Of a stretch of DNA of 64,000 nt, positions 22,746 through 34,069 are shown piece after piece. The notes under the pieces are model-generated. The model was not told the DNA's origin and did no database searches. It saw nothing but the letters and a program-made list of their open reading frames with translations. Each line of letters opens with the position of its first letter. Position 1 is the stretch's first letter. The stretch is from Reticulitermes speratus (lineage: Eukaryota > Arthropoda > Insecta > Blattodea > Rhinotermitidae): assembly GCA_021186555.1 (NCBI GenBank), contig JAJKFL010000026.1, positions 3,053,709 through 3,117,708 of the forward strand. Direction: 5' to 3'. The position numbers were made by a program, and so were the translations under genes.

Positions 22746-24497
22746 CAGCCTGTAAAGTAATGTGTGGATCTCAGAACAAACAGCGATTATTTCCCTATGC
22801 AGCATTAACTGACTGGTTTGTATAACTGAGACGGAGTGTGTTTACTGCGCGGTACGGACTGTATTTATGTGTTTTGTGTGGATCTCAGAACAAACAGCGA
22901 TTATTTCACTGTACAGCATTAACTGACTGGTTTGTATAACTGAGACGGAGTGTGTTTACTGCGCGGTACGGACTGTATTTATGTGTTTTGTGTGGATCTC
23001 AGAACAAACAGCGATTATTTCACTGTACAGCATTAACTGACTGGTTTGTATAACTGAGACGGAGTGTGTTTACTGCGCGGTACGGACTGTATTTATGTGT
23101 TTTGTGTGGATCTCAGAACAAACAGCGATTATTTCACTGTACAGCATTAACTGACTGGTTTGTATAACTGAGACGGAGTGTGTTTACTGCGCGGTACGGA
23201 CTGTATTTATGTGTTTTGTGTGGATCTCAGAACAAACAGCGATTATTTCACTGTACAGCATTAACTGACTGGTTTGTATAACTGAGACGGAGTGTGTTTA
23301 CTGCGCGGTACGGACTGTATTTATGTGTTTTGTGTGGATCTCAGAACAAACAGCGATTATTTCACTGTACAGCATTAACTGACTGGTTTGTATAACTGAG
23401 ACGGAGTGTGTTTACTGCGCGGTACGGACTGTATTTATGTGTTTTGTGTGGATCTCAGAACAAACAGCGATTATTTCACTGTACAGCATTAACTGACTGG
23501 TTTGTATAACTGAGACGGAGTGTGTTTACTGCGCGGTACGGACTGTATTTATGTGTTTTGTGTGGATCTCAGAACAAACAGCGATTATTTCACTGTACAG
23601 CATTAACTGACTGGTTTGTATAACTGAGACGGAGTGTGTTTACTGCGCGGTACGGACTGTATTTATGTGTTTTGTGTGGATCTCAGAACAAACAGCGATT
23701 ATTTCACTGTACAGCATTAACTGACTGGTTTGTATAACTGAGACGGAGTGTGTTTACTGCGCGGTACGGACTGTATTTATGTGTTTTGTGTGGATCTCAG
23801 AACAAACAGCGATTATTTCACTGTACAACATTAACTGACTGGTTTGTATAACTGAGACGGAGTGTGTTTACTGCGCGGTACGGACTGTATTTATGTGTTT
23901 TGTGTGGATCTCAGAACAAACAGCGATTATTTCACTGTACAGCATTAACTGACTGGTTTGTATAACTGAGACGGAGTGTGTTTACTGCGCGGTACGGACT
24001 GTATTTATGTGTTTTGTGTGGATCTCAGAACAAACAGCGATTATTTCACTGTACAGCATTAACTGACTGGTTTGTATAACTGAGACGGAGTGTGTTTACT
24101 GCGCGGTACGGACTGTATTTATGTGTTTTGTGTGGATCTCAGAACAAACAGCGATTATTTCACTGTACAACATTAACTGACTGGTTTGTATAACTGAGAC
24201 GGAGTGTGTTTACTGCGCGGTACGGACTGTATTTATGTGTTTTGTGTGGATCTCAGAACAAACAGCGATTATTTCACTGTACAACATTAACTGACTGGTT
24301 TGTATAACTGAGACGGAGTGTGTTTACTGCGCGGTACGGACTGTATTTATGTGTTTTGTGTGGATCTCAGAACAAACAGCGATTATTTCACTGTACAACA
24401 TTAACTGACTGGTTTGTATAACTGAGACGGAGTGTGTTTACTGCGCGGTACGGACTGTCTTTAACTATAATTCAGGTTTAGTCTTGTCCATAAGGGG
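22746..24497 (+). mobile_element. TTAA-type element with about 15 copies of the 114-bp unit; left end damaged
   Basis: The right end reads CATAAGGGG followed by TTAA (24498-24501), as in the 1805-5495 copy. The leader is mostly missing, so homology starts near 22762 (TGTGTGGATCTCAGAAC). Units are very uniform, with only a G/A change (ACAGCATT against ACAACATT) recurring. Lies between the two receptor cassettes. Confidence 0.8.
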
Positions 24498-24501
24498 TTA
24501 A

Positions 24502-25034
24502 ATTTTAATTTATTTATCCCCAATCACATTTCTTGAATGTGTTTCTGTAAAACACTATAAGAGTTTTAATCCCCAGATATTTCGTAGGTATATAAAGACA
24601 CTTTCGTATCATACATTTTCATTATTTAATTCCTTATAGAGTGCAAAGCCCTCTGGTGCCAATTAGCAGCACTGCAGTCTCTCACGATGGTAACGCCAAA
24701 ACCGCTAATTCGATTAATTGCTAGCTGTCGTGGCTTGCATCGCGCTAATAACCACGAAAGCATTGCGTAAGTTTATACAGAAATGACAATCATGTTTATG
24801 GTTTAACATTTGTCACGGATTACGCTGTTATTGGCTACAATTTAATTTCTGAATGCTGATTGTGTGTTTACAAAAAGCTATGGATTTCATGCAAGAGCGA
24901 CAAGGAGAGTCCAGCCTAGTCCGATGTAAACTCTCTCTCTCTCCTCTTATCTACATTTTGATATCTCACACTGATCGAGTATTGCAGATACAAATGTATG
25001 TTTGCCACTCTAACTGGCAATCTAATGGACAGGC
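24502..25034. other. Non-coding stretch without recognised features
   Basis: Nothing identified beyond AT-rich sequence. Confidence 0.45.
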
Positions 25035-25234
25035 CATGCCATGGCTCAGGCGGTTAGACGCCGGCCTCACACCGCGAAGACCCGGTTCCCTTTCCTGGGG
25101 GTAAAGCGGCCGGGGCGTGGAGTTAACCACTCACCTTCATCTAGTACCGGAGTTAAAGAAAGAGCAGAGCTATACCTCTATTCCCCCTCTGGGCGTTCAT
25201 GGCCTATACTAGGGTGACCTTTACCTTTACCTTA
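25035..25234 (+). mobile_element. Chimeric SINE: SINE-B head joined to SINE-A body and tail
   Basis: 25035-25083 is the SINE-B head (GGCCATGCCATGGCTCAGGC). It passes directly at about 25084 into SINE-A sequence (TCCTGGGGGTAAAGCGGCC, CATCTAGTACC, GAGCTATACCTC) and the (ACCTTT)n tail. See findings. Confidence 0.85.
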
Positions 25235-25400
25235 CATCGGCCTACTGGGCCATCTTCAGATAATATAAACATATATATATATAGGGGAAAAGTTAAGTGT
25301 AACAATCTCATTTATTTTATAAAACGTAATGTTGCAATTGACCTCCGATGTATTTTGTATGTATTTATAATACCTGAAGATGGCCCAGTCGGCCGAAATA
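25235..25400. mobile_element. Foldback element with hammerhead-like motifs in both arms
   Basis: The left arm (25235-25262) and right arm (25372-25400) are inverted copies of CTGAAGATGGCCCAG plus GGCCGAA. Between them is AT-rich, non-coding sequence. It may be only the ends of a small TIR element; no TSD was recognised. Confidence 0.65.
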
Positions 25401-26039
25401 TATTGTAATGAATGATAAATAGTGGCAATAAATTTCAGTCGTGATTTGACGGGTTAGTTTCGTACAGTTTTTTTTATTACCACGGCGGGATGTATAGAAT
25501 AAAGGTTATAAGTGTTGTACACTGTACATTGTACGTGTCTTGACCTTGACAGCATGCAGTATTTGGATGTTTGATCCTATTGTCATAACCGCGATTTGTT
25601 ACGGATGTGTGTCTGTTTTAACATCTGATATTATTCAGTTCTATTTTAGGTTTGTTCCTATTGTTACGTTCGTTTGTTGTATAGCCGTGCAAGGTCATCA
25701 ATTGTCGAATAAATAGCACAGTGACAATAGTCAGATGTTATCAGTGGCCAACAATGAAACGCGGTAGAGCTTTATTGAAGTGTCATAGTCCCTCATTGTT
25801 TAGATTATGTTATGAAGAAATGAATGATAGCTTGTTACACGACACAAATTCTTTCTATTTTATTTCTTACATATACATGCATTCAATTATTACATTATTC
25901 CAGTACAATAAATACTATCAGGGGCATACAGACTAACATGCATCACTTATTATTACGAAGGAACATTCTTTCGAGAATGCCTCAATATGCCTCTATACTA
26001 ATTTCAAAGTATAACAAGACAGGCAAACTACAACGTAAC
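25401..26039. other. Non-coding stretch without recognised features
   Basis: AT-rich; no supported gene. Confidence 0.45.
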
Positions 26040-26545
26040 ACTGAGGCGCGTTCGCGTAATCATTGTTGCTATGGAAAAGCAATAAGTATTACATATTGTG
26101 AGTTTGTGTCTGTAGCCTTAGTTATCCAGCATGCAAAGCGCATGCGCCGTATTATATTGTCATATGTGGCCAGTCTGGCTGTACCATGTTTTCCCAAATT
26201 ATCTCATAAACGACACGATTTTTGGAAAAAAGTTATTGAACATAAAATGTGTGTTTTGTATTTATCTACAAATTTTGTCTGAAATATTTCTGATTTTAAG
26301 AAGAATTAAGGGATATATTATCATAAATGTACATAGGTCTTCGTGTAAAGTACCCGTTATTCTTGTCAGATTTTAATGTTACTCGAATTTCCCCAACATA
26401 TTTTCGAAAAATACCCAGACACCAAATTTCATGAAAATCCTTCTAGTGTGAGCCGAGTCGTTCCATGCGGACGAACAGACAGACACGATGAAGCTAACAG
26501 TTGCTTTTCGAAATTTTGCGAACGCGCCTAAAACTGGGAAGCACA
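26040..26545 (+). repeat. Dispersed repeat R1 (copy 1)
   Basis: About 450 bp here match 49010-49515 in inverse orientation, including GCATGCAAAGCGCATGCGCC and a conserved 3' part with TTTCATGAAAATCCTTC and AACGCGCC. The similar short ORFs in both copies (about 81 residues, starting M-Q-S-A-C-A-V-L-Y-C-H) follow from DNA similarity; no protein family is recognised. Probably an unclassified transposon relic. Confidence 0.75.
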
Positions 26546-27838
26546 GCAACATGGCGCTAAAATGAACGATTTATTGTTATGTAGATTTACACAAATACAA
26601 ATCGCAGTAATCCACATGTCTAGGTTCTATACGAATGCTAGAATCCGGGGTTCAATGACTAGAAGTACGTCCAAGGCGTTGTGCCAGTCACAGTCACGTG
26701 TTAGGCACAGTGCTTGGCAAAAGATTTTTAATAATGACTATGCAGCAAAATTATTACAAATATATTGATCGTAGGTAATATTTATGTGTTTGTGACAAAT
26801 AAATAACAAGAGATTACCTTTATTTTATGATACTTCATTTTGAATTATTTCTTAAACACGTAATTTTATCAAAAAATGAATAAGCATTTTTAGTTTCCTA
26901 CGCCAATTAGAGCGATATATCCATTTCTCTATCCTGCAGTCCAATGTAATTACAATTAAAAATAATATTCTACCATTTAAACATTACATAATCAGACATC
27001 AACTTTCTGATTAGGTTCTGTTAAAATTATCGTGATGTTTGTTCTAGGAATCAGCGATCTTTAGATTAAAGGAATGCTGTATATAGACATAAATTTTTTT
27101 TTTGCAAATTATTGATAAGTGATAGACAATTAAAAATACGGACATTTGAAGAAATACACACGATAAATGGAAGATAACACTTTAAAACATTTAATTAACA
27201 ATGTAAAACCGCATCATAGATTTATAAGAAATCTGATAGAAGGTGGTTCAACCTGCCTTTATCCAAAACATCTGCTTAACACCAGTGTTTGTTTTGAAAA
27301 AATTTCGTGAAGAGTGACGCACATGACTGGGATCCGGGCGAACACACCGACGCAGAATTTTAAGTGTTTTAACGTAGCTCGACGAAGTGACACTGATAGT
27401 ACTTTGGCTTTCGCCTGTCAGTATTATTCCACCGGTGCTCCATACTCACTAATTTACCTGTCACCGACGCCATTCAAAGTTAGCAACTGACAGCGTCTCT
27501 TTCTTTCTTTCTTCCTTCCTTCCTTTCTTTCTGTCTTTAACTTCACACTCTGTGCTACAGACTGTTTATTATTTGACGTCACATAGCGTCCAAATGCACG
27601 TATGGGGCTTAACTTTCAGAACGATGTTAAAGACCTGACCCTTTTTATTTTTGTGGGCGCACTGATTCCAAAATCTGCCCCAGACCATCCAGCACCACTC
27701 AACACTCTGTATCTGGCAATGTTTATGCGGCTGCATCGTGACGACGTAAGAAATATATTGTCACTTACTGACTAGAACAGCGACGACCTTCAGAGTGTTG
27801 GCAGGGGGCTTTTCTCTTCAGACGAACGTTGTGGATAG
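26546..27838. other. Non-coding stretch; SINE-B scrap and pyrimidine-rich microsatellite
   Basis: About 27413-27450 is a fragment of the SINE-B body (CGCCTGTCAGTATTATTCCA, CCGGTGCTCCAT). A (TTTC/TTCC)n run lies at about 27498-27535. No gene seen. Confidence 0.6.
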
Positions 27839-28120
27839 GCCGTGCCATGGCTCAGGCGGTTAGTCGCCGGCCTCTCACCGCGGAGGCCCGGGTTCAATCC
27901 CAGGTCAGTCCGTGTGAGATTTGTGGTGGACAAAGTGGCACTGGGACAGGTTTTTCTCCGAGTTGTCGGTTTTCCCCTGTCGATTTCATTCCATCGATGC
28001 TCCATTAAAATAAAAAAGCAGACAAAACTAATTATCTTCATTACAGTGTTGCACAATAAGCCTCAAGGCTGCGGTGCGTCCGTAGAATCTGCTGCGGATC
28101 CCTTCAAATAAAAAAAAAGA
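27839..28120 (+). mobile_element. SINE-B copy
   Basis: Head GGCCGTGCCATGGCTCAGGC, B box GGGTTCAATCCC, body TGGCACTGGGACAGG and TCGGTTTTCCCCTGTCGATT, A-rich tail. Imperfect flanking repeats TTGTGGATA/TTGTGGACA support insertion. Confidence 0.88.
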
Positions 28121-28161
28121 AGCTTGTGGACAAAACATGTGGGCATATTTATCTTGTTAAA

Positions 28162-29291
28162 AACATGTCTTTATCACCGCAGAAGATGTTTAACATGACT
28201 GCACTTCAGCCTAACATGTGTTTATCACCGCAGAAGATGTTTAACATGACTGCACTTCAGCCTAACATATCTTTATCACCGCAGAAGATGTTTAACATGA
28301 CTGCACTTCAGCCTAACATGTCTTTATCACCGCAGAAGATGTTTAACATGACTGCACTTCAGCCGAACATATCTTTATCACCGCAGAAGATGTTTAACAT
28401 GACTGCACTTCAGCCTAACATATCTTTATCACCGCAGTAGATGTTTAACATGACTGCACTTCAGTCTAACATATCTTTATCACAGCAGTAGATGTTTAAC
28501 ATGACTGCACTTCAGCCTAACATATCTTTATCACCGCAGAAGATGTTTAACATGACTGCACTTCAGCCGAACATATCTTTATCACCGCAGAAGATGTTTA
28601 ACATGACTGCACTTCAGCCTAACATATCTTTATCACCGCAGTAGATGTTTAACATGACTGCACTTCAGTCTAACATATCTTTATCACAGCAGTAGATGTT
28701 TAACATGACTGCACTTCAGCCTAACATATCTTTATCACCGCAGTAGATGTTTAACATGACTGCACTTCAGCCTAACATATCTTTATCACCGCAGTATTTG
28801 TTTAACATGACTGCACTTCAGCCTAACATATCTTTATCACCGCAGTAGATGGTTAACATGACTGCACTTCAGCCTAACATATCTTTATCACCGCAGTATT
28901 TGTTTAACATGACTGCACTTCAGCCTAACATATCTTTATCACCGCAGTAGATGTTTAACATGACTGCACTTTAGCCTAACATATCTTTATCACCGCAGTA
29001 GATGTTTAACATGACTGCACTTCAGCCTAACATATCTTTATCGCCGCAGTAGATGTTTAACATGACTGCACTTCAGCCTAACATGTCTTTATCACCGCAG
29101 TAGATGTTTAACATGACTGCACTTCAGCCTAACATATCTTTATCACCGCAGTAGATGTTTAACATGACTGCACTTCAGCCTAACATGTCTTTATCACCGC
29201 AGTAGATGTTTAACATGACTGCACTTCAGCCTAACATATCTTTATCACCGCAGTAGATGTTTAACATGACTGCACTTCAGCCTAACATATC
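28162..29291. repeat. 51-bp minisatellite (about 22 units)
   Basis: The unit contains TTTAACATGACTGCACTTCA and GCCTAACATATCTTTATCAC, with CGCAGTAGATG or CGCAGAAGATG. The first five units have GAAG instead of GTAG and are therefore stop-free on the plus strand, giving a spurious ORF. It lies 3' of the proximal receptor cassette. Confidence 0.93.
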
Positions 29292-29590
29292 TAAGGCCAA
29301 TACGTCAGTTAGCGTTCATTAACATCTAAAATATCTGATTTTTCCGTCCGCGAATACGACCAAGGTCATGGCTGTTTTCTTGAGTAAACGTTCATACGTC
29401 TCGCATCTTCTACATAGCAACCTTGCAGACCAGCCAGAGTTATTCAACGGATTCTGATTCCTGGTACCATGCACCTTAACACCCATTTGTGCATGCATGA
29501 ATGCAATTCACTGCTGATCGTGAAGCCGCTGACAGATAAACATCCCAGTCCTCCAGACGTGTCAGCGGAATTCAGCACTTCTGCGTGTGT
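29292..29590. other. Probable 3' UTR of the proximal-cassette transcript
   Basis: This is sequence immediately after the receptor stop on the minus strand, before the 51-bp array. I saw no clear AATAAA on that strand here, so the transcript end may lie beyond the array. Confidence 0.35.
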
Positions 29591-30395
29591 TCAAACAAAG
29601 CTCTCCGGAACTGGCCTCATCTCAATGCAGTTCGCCATATCGTCCGATATGCACGAACCGTTCTTCCTCAGTACTGACGTTCTAATCATGACACTCCTCC
29701 TGAATGAAGAACGTCTGTGACGTCTTTCCGGCTTTGGAGAGGTGGATGCTGTAGAGTCTATTGAGTACCTGGATGCGCTCCGCCATGATAGGTCAGGACT
29801 GTTCCTCTGAGTCGTTCCAAAACTATTGCACCTCCTGGTGCTAGAACAGACAGACGTTGAAGCGGTCCCTCTCCTGAACAGAACAGTGTTTTTCCGTCTG
29901 AGTCCACAGACACGCGTAAAGCCGTCGCGGAACTTTGAAGACATAAGATTATAGAGGATCGGGTTGACAGCCGAGTTGAGGTACAGCATTGTCCGACAGA
30001 AGTACAGGATGCTGTAGTAACCCTCTACACCGAGGACGTGCATTTGCTTCGCCGAAAAGAATATGAACCAGAGGGTGAAGACTCGGAAGGGTATGAGACA
30101 GAGAAAGAAAGACACGACGACAGTGCCGAGCATAAGGACCACTTGCTTCCTTGCACGCGTGTTGCTACTTTCCAGGTCTTTAACGGCGGAAGTAACGGGC
30201 TCTGCCATCAGATGACGGGTCATGACGGCGTACAGCGCGATGAGGACAAGCAGGGGAAGGAGGAAAAAGACAGAGATGATCATGACGAAGTAGAAGGTGG
30301 TCCAGAAGGTGTTGGCCTCGGTCAGACACGCGGTCACAAGGGAGCCGTCTACGTACTCCCAGTCCTCGTAATACTGGGCGATCAGCAGGATAGGA
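29591..30395 (-). CDS. ETHR: ETHR proximal 3' cassette: ECL2, TM5-TM7 and C-tail in one exon
   Basis: This terminal coding exon of about 267 residues follows acceptor GTCAG|TCC. It continues the shared exon in frame as T-S-P-I-L-L-I-A-Q-Y. ECL2 carries the conserved cysteine (T-A-C-L-T-E-A-N-T-F-W), then come TM5, a short ICL3, R-K-Q-V-V-L-M-L-G at the start of TM6 with C-L-I-P-F-R, and TM7 with N-S-A-V-N-P-I-L-Y (the NPxxY motif) leading into helix 8 (S-S-K-F-R-D-G-F). The tail is basic and serine-rich (R-R-H-R-R-S-S-F-R-R-S), with candidate kinase sites, and ends E-S-F-V-stop, a class I PDZ-ligand pattern. Unlike the distal cassette it has no intron between TM5 and TM6. The 3' splice site has a weak pyrimidine tract. 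There is no frameshift or premature stop, so it looks functional. A 51-bp minisatellite begins about 300 bases past the stop. Confidence 0.9.
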
Positions 30396-30881
30396 CTGAC
30401 GATCACACATAATCAAAAAGGTTTAATTTGATATCATGAATTGAGGTTTGTGATGAATGTGTTAATATTTTATTATCAAAATTTAATTTTCGGATTGTTT
30501 TATTAATATTTTTAAGCGGTGGAATAATTTTTAAGTAGAAGGACGTAGATGAAGTCGTGGAGCAGAATTTCCATTCGGCATACGTTAACGGTGGATGCGT
30601 CGTGTCCACGCAGGGTCAGCGTCATTTTTGGAGACGTGCCGGCCAGCCAATATCACGCCGTTGTGGAGAGAGGTCCGCCCGGAAAAAGAATAAAGAAATA
30701 CCAGGTATTACATTGTGCATCAGCAGCCAAATAAAATTCGTCATTAATTTGGTAATGTAAAACTAAAAGTTCCCGGAATTTCACGGCTTTCTTAGACCAG
30801 ATGATGGTCTTCTTTGAGTTTCTGTTCAGTGTACTAATGAGACGCTACAGCTTTGCGGAGGGACGCCGTAATACTTGACAT
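30396..30881. other. Intron sequence 5' of the proximal cassette
   Basis: AT-rich near the acceptor; plus-strand ORFs at 30549-30760 have no family motif. Nothing else identified. Confidence 0.4.
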
Positions 30882-31360
30882 CTGCGCTCTTCTGGGATAT
30901 TACGCATCGTCGAGTAGTAATACTTTACAGACGTTTCGGGACAACATATCGACCCCATTTTCAAGGGTCAATAAGTCTTCTTTTGACCGAAGTTTCGGGA
31001 CAACATAACGGTCCATTTTCAAGTGTCAAGAAGTCTTCTTTTGACCGACGTTTCGGGACAACATATTGCCCCCATATTCAAATATCAAGAAGTCTTCTTT
31101 TGACCGAAGTTTCGGGACAACATACCGGTCCGTCTTCAAGTGTCAAGAAGTCTTCTTTTGACCGAAGTTTCGGGACAACATATTGACCCCATATTCAAGG
31201 ATCAAGAACTCTTCTTTTGACCGACGTTTCGGGACAAAATATTGGCTTTATTTTCAAGAGTCAAGAAGTATTCTTGGACTTGTAGATGGGACCGATATGT
31301 TGTCCCGAAACTTCGATAAAGAATTACCACTCGATGCTGCGTAATACCCCGGAAGAGCAC
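30882..31360. mobile_element. Foldback element with its inner core amplified into a ~59-bp tandem array
   Basis: The terminal arms (CTCTTCTGGGATATTACGCA at the left, TGCGTAATACCCCGGAAGAG at the right) are inverse copies. Inside, about six units of 58-60 bp repeat AAGTCTTCTTTTGACCGA and TTTCGGGACAACAT. The family also occurs at 48690-48785, 55610-55705 and 60329-60530. Confidence 0.8.
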
Positions 31361-31624
31361 ATATCTCATGTACATCGCGGCAGAAGCCTGACATCACGCA
31401 TGTCGTATTACCTACATTTAAACACGTCGCAGAAACCCTAACAAAGCCATCATCTGAACATAAGAGTGCTTCCAGTTCTTATATAGAACACCTACTGACG
31501 TCTGAAGATTTGTGGCACATGTCAGGCCCATGCACTGTGCCCTTTGTTATTCGAGGACGTTTCGGACCGCGGGAGACATAAAGACCCACGCTTCATCATC
31601 ATCACTGGTAAGATAAACGCTAAG

Positions 31625-31910
31625 GTATCCCTTGATTAACTAAGCACCATATCATTAAAGACTTTGAGTAACTGGAGGTATATCTCCACGCATTAATCTC
31701 GATTCTAGATGGAGGTGAGCATTCAGATTCACGACCCGTCCACTTTACCCCTGTTAAAGATACCCCGATACCTGCTGAATAGGTTACTAGGAGGGCCTCA
31801 GAGGACGTGTGAACAACATACAGAAGGCAGAAATACCTCAACCCTGCCGGGAACACAACCCGATTCCCCTGATTTATTTTTCAAACCTACTCACTACACT
31901 GACTGAGCTA
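31625..31910 (-). repeat. Degenerate SINE-A copy
   Basis: On the minus strand the order of SINE-A features is retained but diverged: a head with an inverted A box near 31900 (ACTGAGCTATCC), the region of the B box, and the CATCTAGAATC body segment. Confidence 0.55.
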
Positions 31911-31967
31911 TCCTAAATTGCGTCTGATACGCAACATTATGTATATTCCAGCTATCATTTCTTATAC

Positions 31968-32225
31968 GGGCCGATCAAAGTTGCCGTGCTGTCTACGCCG
32001 TGGGTCTACGGCTGCTCGCTTGTTAGGATTGCGGGTTCGAATCCCGCCTAGGGCATGGATGTCTGTCTCTTGTGAGTGTTGTCAGGTAGAGGTCTCTGCG
32101 ACGGGCTGATCACTCGTCTAGAGGAGTCCTACCGAGTGTGGTGTGTCTGAGTGTGATCGTGAAGCCTCGACAATGAGGCGGCCTAGGCCCCCAAGGGGCT
32201 GTCGAGCCATAGGAAAAAAAAAGAC
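31968..32225 (+). mobile_element. SINE-D copy
   Basis: The tRNA-like head ends in GCGGGTTCGAATCCCGCC. The body contains GGGCATGGATGTCTGTCTC, CAGGTAGAGGTCTCTGCG, GAGGAGTCCTACCGAGTG and GAGGCGGCCTAGGCCC, then an A-run. Confidence 0.85.
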
Positions 32226-32551
32226 GAATTTATATTCGACTGTGGAGTAGAAAGGATCAGTGCAAATAGGAAGAAAGGCACAGAAAGTTAGGTCAGAGTG
32301 TAAAATGTCTGGCATGTTTCCTCAGTTTTTACTAAATTATCTTGTAAGCCGGAAGAGGTACAGAAAGAAGTACCTGCTGTGCACTATACAGTGTGTTTCT
32401 TTAACCAGCACAGCTTCTGTTGGAAATATTCTCCGCTTTGGTAAATATTTACCGAGTCGCGAGCCAATTACGTAGGAGGCGGGCATGGAAAAGCAAGTTG
32501 GTCTTCGTGTGCAGGTTATGTTATTGTCCGACTTTAACCAAAACTGGAATG
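32226..32551. other. Intron sequence without recognised features
   Basis: No supported gene or repeat. Confidence 0.4.
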
Positions 32552-32878
32552 GAAAGGTAAAGGTAAAGGTAAAGGTGAAGCAATCCAATTACAGGCCTGG
32601 ACAGGCCCTTACGGTTCCAAGAGGTTGAGGCTCCTAGATTTCTAGACAACCGGCACATGAAGGTAGTAAGGTTGTCATCCCTAAGCACCGGCCGCCTTTA
32701 CCAACCAGGAAATATTCCTGGTACTCATTTCTGTTAGAGGCTGAGTCGACCCCAGGGCCATAGTGCGGCCGGAAGCATTATGTCAATGAAAAATTCCAAT
32801 GACACCATCGGGAATCGAACCCGCGACCTTCCGGCTTGTAGCACCGTGCCTCCACCAACTACGCCACCGCGTGCCCCC
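32552..32878 (-). mobile_element. SINE-C copy, with target-site duplication
   Basis: Near-identical flanks AAACTGGAATG (from about 32541) and AATACTGGAGTG (from 32879). Tail (AAGGTA)n on the plus strand at the left, tRNA-like head at the right with the inverse B box GGGAATCGAACCCGC. Confidence 0.88.
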
Positions 32879-32930
32879 AATACTGGAGTGTATCGATATA
32901 TTTTATGATACCCCTTCTATTGAGGCACTG

Positions 32931-33199
32931 CGCTACAAGCCGGAAGGTCGCGGGTTCGATTCCCGATGGTGTCACTGGAATTTTTCATTGACTTAATCCT
33001 TCCTGCCGCACTACGGCCCTGGGGTCGACTCAGCCTCTAACAGAAATGAGTACTGGGAATATTTTCAGTGGGGTAAAGGCGGCCGGTGCGTAGGGCTGAC
33101 AACCTTACCACCTTCATGTGCCGATTGTCTAGAAATCTGTGAGCCTCAACCTCCTGGAAACCTAAGGGCCTGTCCAGGTCTGTAATGGGATTGCTTTAG
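32931..33199 (+). mobile_element. SINE-C copy facing the previous one
   Basis: Short duplications CTTCTAT (32924-32930 and 33200-33206). Head with GCGGGTTCGATTCCCGATGG; body CTGGGGTCGACTCAGCCTC; ends GGGATTGCTTTAG. Inverted relative to 32552-32878 with about 50 bases between. Confidence 0.88.
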
Positions 33200-33207
33200 C
33201 TTCTATA

Positions 33208-33996
33208 TAATCTCCTGAAAATCTGTTTACCAATCTCGAGTTAATATTCAATTAAAGACCTGGGTGTATTTATGGAAATAGACCGTCTAAATGTATAATA
33301 ATTGTCAGCTGATAATAGCCCATAATATCCTCTATACACTTATGATACCAGTTCGTGAGTGATGCCCACAGCTACTATTGGGATTTATACCGACTGAATG
33401 TGTTGTGTAATGCGACAGACAGACTGCATTACACGTAACGTTTATAGCTGTGTGTCTCATTGCCTGCTATTACAACATTAATTCTCTTAAACTGCATACA
33501 CTTGCGGTAACAAACGCAGCTCACAGAGATAAGCTTGAAATGTGAACATGGCCGAAATACACAGATTATAATTCAGAGCACATACATGCGAAAAGATTGT
33601 CAGAGGTCAAAGAGAGGATCTCTTATCAGGATCTATGTTCCTTTAGAGAACTACTGAAAGGACAATTTAATTTTCCTTAAAACCTAAAAAGATGTTCTGG
33701 GAATTCAGTTGAACCAGCAATGGACCTAGGGAATTCAGTTATCTGCAAGTCTTCAAATTGCGTTTGTACAAAGAATATAAACTGCTTTACTGTTGACACT
33801 CCTTTGTGTAGGGCCACAGTTTATATTGGACGTTTCAGGGGTTCAAAGGCCTGAAACAATCACTTTGACTACGAAGTTTTCAAGTGCCCAATTTACCTTT
33901 TGTTATTACTGACTGCAAATTTGAGCCTAGAAAAATGTTAAAACTTCGGGGGGGGGGGGGGGGGAGGGGTAAGAAAAGCTTTATGGACTTTTCCCA
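33208..33996. other. Non-coding stretch with a poly(G) run
   Basis: A G-run of about 17 lies at 33949-33965. No gene or repeat recognised. Confidence 0.5.
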
Positions 33997-34065
33997 TCTT
34001 CTAATATATTAAAATTAATAGATCACTAAGTTTAATAATTAAATTAATTTTAGTATATTAGAAGA
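33997..34065. repeat. Short AT-rich inverted repeat
   Basis: The arms TCTTCTAATATATTAAAATT (33997 on) and its inverse ending TATATTAGAAGA (34065) are about 23 bp with a 23-base loop. It may be a tiny TIR element; a SINE-D copy begins right after it. Confidence 0.75.
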
Positions 34066-34069
34066 TCGG

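Noticed and set aside
25824..26282. 152-codon plus-strand ORF
   Set aside because: Partly inside dispersed repeat R1; no family motif, low-complexity composition.
30038..30412. 124-codon plus-strand ORF
   Set aside because: Antisense shadow of the receptor TM5-TM6 coding sequence.
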